A stretch of DNA of 27,101 nucleotides from Deinococcus cellulosilyticus NBRC 106333 = KACC 11606 (GTDB taxonomy: Bacteria; Deinococcota; Deinococci; Deinococcales; Deinococcaceae). The notes beneath the pieces were generated by a model. That model did not search any database and was not told the DNA's origin. It saw nothing but the letters and a program-made list of their open reading frames with translations. The stretch lies in assembly GCF_007990775.1 (NCBI RefSeq), contig NZ_BJXB01000046.1, forward strand, positions 1 to 27,101, given 5' to 3'. A program made the translations under genes and the position numbers. Of the stretch, positions 22,247-27,101 are shown piece by piece. Each line of letters starts with the position of its first letter. Within the stretch, counting starts at the first letter, position 1.

Positions 22247-22627
22247 GTGAAGACACTGATGAGCACTGAAGAGATCAGCAGAGGCCTCAAGCACTACCGC
22301 CGCATCGCCAAGCAAGATGTGCTGCGCGCCCCGGAAACCCCCAACCCCGACGCCTTCCGGGTCCACGCCGAGTCCAGACGTGAAATCTACAGTGCCCTGA
22401 GTGACTGCGCTGCGAGTGGCTCCAGTGAAGATGTGATCAATCGCGCACTGGACTACTACCGCCAGCTTCCTTTTGTGACCGGCACCAAAGAAGGGGAATT
22501 CCCTGACATCAAAGGCAAGGAAAACGCCCTGGAGAACTTCTTTTTGATGATCGGCCTGGACCCCAAAGTCCGCCGTGAAGCCCGCAAGGACCGCAAATCC
22601 CTGCAAGATTTTCTGGCTGGAAAATAA
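22247..22627 (+). CDS. Unknown 126-residue soluble protein
   Basis: I do not recognise a family. The protein is helical and charged, with no signal peptide or membrane segment. Segments such as HYRRIAKQDVLRAPETPNP, VINRALDYYRQLPF and KENALENFFLMIGLDPKVRREARKDRKSLQDFLAGK look conserved in style rather than random. It starts with GTG 22247 behind AAAGGTAGG; an ATG at 22259 is an alternative. The consensus promoter and leader terminator upstream and the strong terminator downstream make it a tightly controlled single-gene unit. No function can be stated. Confidence 0.75.
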   Translation: MKTLMSTEEISRGLKHYRRIAKQDVLRAPETPNPDAFRVHAESRREIYSALSDCAASGSSEDVINRALDYYRQLPFVTGTKEGEFPDIKGKENALENFFLMIGLDPKVRREARKDRKSLQDFLAGK

Positions 22628-22649
22628 CACGAGATGCCCAGTTGACTGG

Positions 22650-22680
22650 CAGGAGGGGTGATCCCCTCCTGAATTTTTTT
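22650..22680 (+). terminator. Strong intrinsic terminator
   Basis: CAGGAGGGG and CCCCTCCTG form a perfect 9-base stem with a TGAT loop, followed by AA and seven T. It ends the transcript of the 126-residue protein. Confidence 0.93.
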
Positions 22681-22694
22681 GTTGTGCTGCATAA

Positions 22695-22726
22695 GGCCGA
22701 GAGCCAAAAGCAGAAGGCATTTGCTC
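22695..22726. repeat. Second copy of a dispersed repeat fragment
   Basis: GGCCGAGAGCCAAAAGC and the following GGCATTTGCTC match, on the opposite strand, parts of the repeat at 9812-9850 (GGCCGAG..., and GAGCAAATGCC with nearby AAAGCA complement). The order of the two parts is rearranged, so this is a related rather than identical copy. Confidence 0.5.
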
Positions 22727-22815
22727 AGGCAAGGCATGTCTCGCCCAGTGCCAGAAATGGCCGATGAGACTTGCAGGGACCACTGAATCGCCCCATCCTG
22801 TAAAATGCACCCAGC

Positions 22816-23466
22816 ATGGACCGTGCCGCAGAACTCTTCACACACCAGCAGGCTGCAGAAGTTTGCAAGTCCTGCAGGCTGTGCCAGACCCGCACAAAAG
22901 TGGTGTACGGCGAAGGCAACCCGAACACCGACCTGATGTTCATTGGAGAGGGACCCGGACGGGATGAGGACCTCTCCGGGCGTCCTTTTGTGGGTCTTGC
23001 AGGGCAGCTTCTGGACCAGATCATCGGGGCAGTGCAGATCTCGAGGGAATCGGTGTACATCGCCAACATGGTGAAATGCCGCCCACCCAACAACCGCAAC
23101 CCCGAACCAGATGAGGTGGCTGCCTGTCGTCCCTGGCTGGACCAGCAGCTTTCCATCATCCGTCCAAAAGTGATTGTGACGCTTGGGAATGTGCCCACCC
23201 AGTACCTCATGAACATCCGGCAGGGGATCACCCGCACCAGAGGCAACTGGTACGACTTCCACCATTCCAGTGGCTTCACCGCACACCTGATGCCGATTTA
23301 TCACCCGGCTTTCCTGTTGCGAAACCCCACCCGTCAGGTGGGAGGCCCCAAAAGCCTCACCTGGAGGGACATCAAAGAGGTGAAAGCGACGCTGGACCGG
23401 TTCAGACAGGGAGAGATGGAAGCTGCAGCACCCGCAGCAGAAGAGGACCAGGGAAGGCTGTTCTGA
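22816..23466 (+). CDS. Uracil-DNA glycosylase, family 4 (iron-sulfur)
   Basis: A 216-residue base-excision repair enzyme that removes uracil, from deaminated cytosine, from DNA. Four cysteines, C17, C20, C88 and C104, are spaced as the [4Fe-4S] ligands of the Thermus family 4 enzyme. Motif A is GEGPGRDEDLSGRPFVG (44-60), and motif B is YHPAFLLR (162-169) with H163. The C-terminal tail (about 194-216) is Ala/Glu-rich, ends GRLF and is probably disordered. A TAAAAT box (22801-22806) sits 9 bases before the ATG. It is monocistronic and convergent with the AIM24 gene at a 3-base distance. Confidence 0.95.
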   Translation: MDRAAELFTHQQAAEVCKSCRLCQTRTKVVYGEGNPNTDLMFIGEGPGRDEDLSGRPFVGLAGQLLDQIIGAVQISRESVYIANMVKCRPPNNRNPEPDEVAACRPWLDQQLSIIRPKVIVTLGNVPTQYLMNIRQGITRTRGNWYDFHHSSGFTAHLMPIYHPAFLLRNPTRQVGGPKSLTWRDIKEVKATLDRFRQGEMEAAAPAAEEDQGRLF

Positions 23467-23469
23467 AGC

Positions 23470-24219
23470 TCAATACATCCCGACGGTAGGGGTCAACCAG
23501 ACCTGCCCTGTGCCTTCAAAAACCGTCACCAGGCCCTCTCCAGACTGGGCAGAGGCCAGAATCCCCTTGCTGGATTTCTGAACGGTCATGCGCACACCAC
23601 CTGTGCGGGCAAGGGCAAAGTTCCCATCCACCACCAGTTTTTCGTTGTTCAACTCGGCAATCATGATTTCTGCTTCTGGCACGGGGGTGTACAGGGCCAC
23701 GATGCCGCTTCCACGGATCAGGGTCTGGAACATGCCTTCACCAGACAGAGCGTTCCCCAGAATGGAATCTGGCCGCTTGATGCTGAACTGCAGGTTTCCG
23801 GCTCCGGCCACAAAAATGCCCCGGTCGATGATCAGGTCCTCTACAAGGTCCAGCAGAAGGTAATGCTTCCAGGTGGGTTCCAGAAAGATGGTGCCAGTCC
23901 CTGTGTACTCGGTCTTGAACACCGTTTCGCCTGTCAGGGCTGCACTGACTGCACGCTGCAGAAACCCCCCCACACCACCACCAGACTCCACCTTGAGTTC
24001 GATGTGGCCTTTCATGTACTGAAGCTGCCCGGGCTCGGCCAGCAATTTGCCGTTTGAGAGGGTGGCCCGGAGGGTCTTCAGTCTGATGCCCTGTTTCTCC
24101 CGGTAATACATTTCGCTGGCCGACTGGGGGTTGCCGAGCAGTTTCTGGTACTCCATCACCTCCAGCACACAGCCCTGGGTTTCCTGGCGGCGGATGGACA
24201 ACATGTGTTCTGTCTGCAT
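23470..24219 (-). CDS. AIM24 family protein
   Basis: A 249-residue protein of the AIM24/TIGR00266 family, a beta-rich trimer-forming fold related to TRAP-like RNA-binding proteins. Typical elements are GQLQYMKGHIELKVE near 63-77, the glycine-rich GGGVGGFLQRAVSAALTGETVFKTEYTGTGTIFLEP, GIFVAGAGNLQFSIK and the C-terminal GEGLVTVFEGTGQVWLTP. The family's function in bacteria is not established; yeast AIM24 affects mitochondrial membrane organisation. There is no signal peptide. The start is ATG 24219, with a TATGAA box just upstream. It is convergent with the glycosylase gene and divergent from the DUF1844 operon. Confidence 0.9.
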   Translation of the reverse strand: MQTEHMLSIRRQETQGCVLEVMEYQKLLGNPQSASEMYYREKQGIRLKTLRATLSNGKLLAEPGQLQYMKGHIELKVESGGGVGGFLQRAVSAALTGETVFKTEYTGTGTIFLEPTWKHYLLLDLVEDLIIDRGIFVAGAGNLQFSIKRPDSILGNALSGEGMFQTLIRGSGIVALYTPVPEAEIMIAELNNEKLVVDGNFALARTGGVRMTVQKSSKGILASAQSGEGLVTVFEGTGQVWLTPTVGMY

Positions 24220-24329
24220 GTCTCTTCATACGGCACACAGACAAAAGACGTTCCAAAGGAAGATCCTGATCTCAGCAAAAATCGTTTAAACCCATTCCAC
24301 TGTCCTGACCTTCATACTCGCTTTGCTCG

Positions 24330-24371
24330 GCAAAAGTCTGTTCAACAGACTTTTGCTGAAAGCAATATAAT
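24330..24371 (+). promoter_or_regulatory. 27-base palindrome with TATAAT box
   Basis: GCAAAAGTCTGTT and AACAGACTTTTGC (24330-24342 and 24344-24356) are perfect 13-base arms around one C. A perfect -10 box TATAAT (24366-24371) follows, 9 bases before the ATG at 24381. The palindrome covers where the -35 should be, so it may be an operator or activator site; it could also be a dispersed palindromic repeat or a hairpin in a longer transcript. Confidence 0.6.
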
Positions 24372-24380
24372 CTGCTTTGT

Positions 24381-24644
24381 ATGCCAAACGCTGACTTTGT
24401 GGGACTGGTCCAGAGCCTCCTCTCCACCGCCGAGGGCGCGATGGGAGAATTCAGCCCGGTGCACCACCGGGTGCAGAACGATGGCCTCGCCAGAGACCGC
24501 GCCAAAAAGACCGTGGAAAGCAGCCTGAGACTCCTGATCATGCTGCAGGAAAAGACCCGGGGCAACCTGGACTTCACCGAGAGCGACATCCTCTCAAGCG
24601 CCATTCAGGTGGTGCGGGATTACCACCATCAATTTGAGGCCTGA
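24381..24644 (+). CDS. DUF1844 family protein
   Basis: An 87-residue helical cytoplasmic protein matching DUF1844. The N-terminal FVGLVQSLLSTAEGAMGE and the C-terminal AKKTVESSLRLLIMLQEKTRGNLDFTESDILSSAIQVVRDYHHQF follow the family pattern of a helix, a variable loop and a helix pair. Its function is unknown. It is the first gene of a tight operon: its TGA is immediately followed by the ATG of dtd with no gap, and the M23 peptidase follows with overlap. It is expressed from a TATAAT box 9 bases upstream. Confidence 0.8.
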   Translation: MPNADFVGLVQSLLSTAEGAMGEFSPVHHRVQNDGLARDRAKKTVESSLRLLIMLQEKTRGNLDFTESDILSSAIQVVRDYHHQFEA

Positions 24645-25094
24645 ATGCGCATTGTGCTTCAACGCGTGAAACATGCCTCGGTCACGGTGGAAGGTCAAAT
24701 CACCGGAGCCATCCAGCAGGGTTTTCTGCTGCTGGTGGGTGTGTCCCACGAAGACACCCTGCAAGACGCTGAACTTCTGGCCTCCAAGATCGCAAAACTG
24801 CGCATCTTCAACGATCAGGACGGCAAGATGAACCTCTCCATCGATCAGGTGGGAGGCCAGATCCTTTCTGTGAGCCAGTTCACCCTCTTTGCAGACTGGC
24901 GCAAGGGAAACCGCCCCTCTTTCATCCGTGCTGCGAAACCTGAGCAGGCAAAAGCCCTGTGGGAAGAGTTCAACCACTTCCTGAGAAAGCAAGGGCTGGA
25001 CGTGCAGACAGGCATTTTCGCTGCTGACATGAAAGTCGAACTCTTCAACGATGGTCCGGTGACCCTGATCCTCGACTCCAAGGAGACCGCATGA
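24645..25094 (+). CDS. dtd: D-aminoacyl-tRNA deacylase
   Basis: A 149-residue enzyme, the normal length for Dtd. It hydrolyses D-amino acids (and glycine on tRNA-Ala) from mischarged tRNA, keeping D-residues out of proteins. The start MRIVLQRVKHASVTVEG, the motif SQFTLFAD (77-84) and the motif NDGPVT with the Gly-cisPro pair (135-140) are all intact; the latter two form the active site across the dimer. It begins directly after the DUF1844 stop and ends in a 4-base overlap with the LysM-M23 gene, so it is translationally coupled to both. Confidence 0.97.
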   Translation: MRIVLQRVKHASVTVEGQITGAIQQGFLLLVGVSHEDTLQDAELLASKIAKLRIFNDQDGKMNLSIDQVGGQILSVSQFTLFADWRKGNRPSFIRAAKPEQAKALWEEFNHFLRKQGLDVQTGIFAADMKVELFNDGPVTLILDSKETA

Positions 25095-26119
25095 AGTTCC
25101 ACCTCAAACCCCTCCTGGCCACCCTGAGTCTGCTTGGTCTGGCCCAGGCCGGGGATTACACCGTCAAATCCGGAGACACCCTCTCCCGAATTGCCCAGCA
25201 GTTCGGGGTCAGCGTGCAGGACATCAAAAGCACCAACAACCTCAAAAACGACATCATCCGGATCGGGCAGGTGCTGGACATCCCTGGCCTTTCAGACACC
25301 GAGACCGTGGAAGTGGGAGACCTGAAAGTCACCCTTCCCAAACGCGTCTGGGATGGAGATGCCTTCAGCGTGCGCCTGAAGGGTGAAGATGCTGATAAAG
25401 CCATTGTGCGCTTCATGAGCGAAACCAGTGAAGACGTGCGTGAACCTGCCGAGTACCTGAAAGCCGTGAACATCAAGGACAAAGAAGCCCTTGTGCTTGG
25501 CAGGGTGGTGCTCGGGAACGTGGGCAAGACCATCCAGATTGAAATTGCCCTCAAAGACAAAGTGGAGACCCTGGAAGTTCCAGTGACCGTCAAACAGGCC
25601 ACTGCACGCCCACTGAACCTCGCCCCTGAGGTTGCAGCCAAACTGAACCCCACCAACCAGACCCGCGAAGACCAGGCCCTCAACAAGGTCTACGCCATGC
25701 GGACCCCCCAACAGTGGAGCAAAGCCTTTCAGGACCCTGGTGTAAAAGCCGTTTCTGCAGGCTTCGGGACCAAGCGCATCTACAAGCCCGGTGACCCTGT
25801 GAAATACCACTACGGAACGGACCTCCCGGCCAAGACCGGCACCCCGATCTATGCGGTCAACGACGGAACCGTGGTGATCGCCGAGAAATTCGAGATCCGC
25901 GGCAACCTCGTGGTGATCGACCACGGCCTGGGTGTCCAGAGCCTGTACTTCCACCAGTCCAAAATCCTGGTCAAAGCAGGAGATAAAGTCAAAAAAGGAG
26001 ACAAGATCGGTGAGGTTGGGAGCACCGGACTCTCCACCGGTCCCCACCTGCACTGGGAAATGCGGGTGCGTGGCGAGGCCACCAACCCGCAGGGATGGGT
26101 CGGGAAAGTTTACCCCTGA
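25091..26119 (+). CDS. LysM-M23 peptidoglycan endopeptidase
   Basis: A 342-residue secreted wall enzyme. The signal peptide is MKFHLKPLLATLSLLGLAQA (1-20), followed by a LysM domain (22-64). A beta-rich middle region (about 70-170) resembles a bacterial immunoglobulin-like domain without a clear family. The C-terminal M23 domain has the zinc ligands H240 and D244 in HYGTD and H321 in HLHW, with H288 and H319 as catalytic histidines. It should cut peptide cross-bridges. It is the last gene of the DUF1844-dtd operon and is followed by a strong terminator. A second LysM enzyme in this window, at 21340, has a different catalytic domain. Confidence 0.94.
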   Translation: MKFHLKPLLATLSLLGLAQAGDYTVKSGDTLSRIAQQFGVSVQDIKSTNNLKNDIIRIGQVLDIPGLSDTETVEVGDLKVTLPKRVWDGDAFSVRLKGEDADKAIVRFMSETSEDVREPAEYLKAVNIKDKEALVLGRVVLGNVGKTIQIEIALKDKVETLEVPVTVKQATARPLNLAPEVAAKLNPTNQTREDQALNKVYAMRTPQQWSKAFQDPGVKAVSAGFGTKRIYKPGDPVKYHYGTDLPAKTGTPIYAVNDGTVVIAEKFEIRGNLVVIDHGLGVQSLYFHQSKILVKAGDKVKKGDKIGEVGSTGLSTGPHLHWEMRVRGEATNPQGWVGKVYP

Positions 26120-26138
26120 AGATCCCAGACAGGGCATG

Positions 26139-26167
26139 TCCCCCAGTGAATCTGGGGGATTTTTTTG
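26139..26167 (+). terminator. Intrinsic terminator after LysM-M23 gene
   Basis: TCCCCCAG and CTGGGGGA form a perfect 8-base stem with a 5-base loop, followed by a run of T. It lies 20 bases after the stop codon. Confidence 0.93.
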
Positions 26168-26177
26168 TTTTGGGGCA

Positions 26178-26341
26178 CTGAGGCCAGATCCCCCTGTCCT
26201 TCGTGTCACTCAGGACTGTCCCCCTTGTTAAGGGGGACTTGTAGGGCGTCTGGGACGCTTCCACTCCATGTGCCCACCAACCTCCAAAGCTGACGGGGGG
26301 ACCGCAGAGCGTCAGCGATGCGCGGGGGGATCTGGCCTCAG
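26178..26341. mobile_element. MITE-like element with 17-base terminal inverted repeats
   Basis: CTGAGGCCAGATCCCCC (26178-26194) and GGGGGATCTGGCCTCAG (26325-26341) are perfect inverted repeats around a 164-base unit without an ORF. Inside are further hairpins: GTCCCCCTT/AAGGGGGAC (26218-26238) and GCTGACG/CGTCAGC (26289-26316). CA flanks both ends, possibly a 2-base target duplication. The size and structure fit a non-autonomous mobile element or structured repeat. Confidence 0.7.
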
Positions 26342-26424
26342 CACCCTCAATCCAGAATTCCCCGGGCAACAGGGGATATGACCCCATCTCCCTTGAAACC
26401 GCGTGGTACCGTAAATCCCAGAAT

Positions 26425-27009
26425 ATGATGAAACACCTGGATGTGTTTGACATTGCCAATGGATACGCACAGGGCCTCTTTTTGATGGCTGGAGAGGATG
26501 GCACCCTGGGCTGGTATTCTTCCCGGGAACGCACGCTGATTCCGCTGGATGACCGTTTTCATGTGCCCAGATCCCTCCGGCGTGCCCTGAACAGTGGGCG
26601 CTTTGAAGTGCGCATCAATGGGGATTTTGCAGGGACCGTGGAGGGGTGCGCCAACCGGGAAGAAACCTGGATCTCTGATGAATTGAAGGACGTTTACCAC
26701 CGTCTCAATGAAGCAGGCTTTGCCTATTCCTTTGAGACCTGGCATGAAGGTGAACTTGCTGGAGGCATCCTGGGCATTGTTCTGGGAGGGGCCTTCATCG
26801 GAGAAAGCATGTTCTACCGGGTTCCAGAGGCCAGCAAGGTGGCGATGGTGCGTCTGGTGGAGCACCTCAGGAACCGCAAATTCACCCTTTACGATGCCCA
26901 GCTGATGAACCCGCACCTGGAGCGCTTCGGGGCGTACAACATCACCCCGAAGCAGTACCAGAAGCTGCTGGACAGGGCATTGCAACAAGATGTCTTTTTT
27001 GACGACTGA
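26425..27009 (+). CDS. aat: Leucyl/phenylalanyl-tRNA-protein transferase
   Basis: A 194-residue enzyme of the bacterial N-end rule pathway. It transfers Leu or Phe from tRNA to proteins with N-terminal Lys or Arg, marking them for ClpAP/ClpS degradation. The substrate pocket motif LGWYSSRERTLIPLD (28-42), VEGCANREETWISDELKDVYHRLNEAGFAYSFETW (in parts, about 72-106) and the core GGILGIVLGGAFIGESMFYR (113-132) are characteristic. The C-terminal YDAQLMNPHLERFGA is also conserved. It is slightly short compared with E. coli Aat, as in other Deinococcus-Thermus members. ATG 26425 or 26428 are both possible. The MITE-like element lies upstream, and a TAAATC box (26412-26417) is 7 bases before the ATG. 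Confidence 0.95.
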   Translation: MMKHLDVFDIANGYAQGLFLMAGEDGTLGWYSSRERTLIPLDDRFHVPRSLRRALNSGRFEVRINGDFAGTVEGCANREETWISDELKDVYHRLNEAGFAYSFETWHEGELAGGILGIVLGGAFIGESMFYRVPEASKVAMVRLVEHLRNRKFTLYDAQLMNPHLERFGAYNITPKQYQKLLDRALQQDVFFDD

Positions 27010-27067
27010 CCTGCATGTTATGGTGGCCTGACTCACCCCATTCAAAACAGAGCTCAGGAGGCCTGAC

Positions 27068-27101
27068 ATGAAAGAGCACATTCTCAAGGAACTGACCGAG
27101 A
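27068..27101 (+). CDS. Start of a gene cut by the window edge
   Basis: ATG 27068 is preceded by a perfect AGGAGG ribosome site (27056-27061) at 6-base spacing, and the frame stays open to the window end (MKEHILKELTE). Eleven residues are too few to name the product. Confidence 0.75.
   Translation, partial: MKEHILKELTE

Noticed and set aside
25292..26209. 305-codon minus-strand frame opposite the LysM-M23 gene
   Set aside because: It is antisense to an intact peptidase with catalytic motifs and crosses the terminator.
1..27101. Radiation/desiccation response motif (palindrome of the TTATG...CATAA type) before the repair gene or others
   Set aside because: I looked for it upstream of the genes, including the uracil-DNA glycosylase, and saw no convincing copy.

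Overview
The window looks like chromosomal DNA of a mid-GC Deinococcus or close relative. Three things suggest this. Protein families are of the Deinococcus-Thermus type: Aat, family 4 uracil-DNA glycosylase, AIM24, DUF1844, LysM-M23 and LysM-NlpC cell wall enzymes, and an outer-membrane-like beta-barrel. Gene order is dense with many 4-base overlaps. Most striking, many start codons have a TAnnnT -10 box only 6-9 bases upstream, the layout expected for leaderless mRNAs, which are common in Deinococcus. The genus call is inference from protein content, not from a marker gene.

Layout. 1-530: tRNA-Gly(GCC) with its own promoter and terminator, then a small membrane protein. 560-5120: RNase Z-like hydrolase, K+ channel, PPOX-family protein, SanA-like protein and an OleC-like AMP-forming ligase. 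5170-9765: a palindromic operator between divergent genes, a YczE-like membrane protein, a D-lactate-dehydrogenase-type FAD oxidase, a secreted protein of unknown function, a Sel1-repeat protein, a flavin reductase-like protein and a sugar isomerase-like TIM barrel. 9812-9993: a repeat element. 9998-14750 (minus strand): a sugar locus of glycosidase, beta-barrel protein, two ABC permeases and a binding protein, with no ATPase gene.

14880-17804 is the most interesting part. It has a 16-codon leader ORF with a strong ribosome site, competing RNA stems and an intrinsic terminator, all just before an ABC ATPase gene. A two-domain acetyltransferase and an ABC-2 permease follow. This looks like a leader-peptide-attenuated, possibly drug-inducible export/modification operon.

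17820-18907 is visibly AT-rich. It carries a CsrA-like reading frame (minus) and a membrane protein gene (plus) whose start codons touch back to back, each with a leaderless -10 box inside the other gene. About 450 bases without a recognisable gene follow.

18908-27101: a divergent MFS/LysR pair, a LysM-NlpC/P60 hydrolase, an unknown gene behind a consensus promoter and a leader terminator, uracil-DNA glycosylase, AIM24, a DUF1844-dtd-LysM/M23 operon headed by a 27-base palindrome, a MITE-like element with 17-base inverted ends, aat, and the first codons of another gene at the window edge. No CRISPR array, rRNA or transposase gene was seen.
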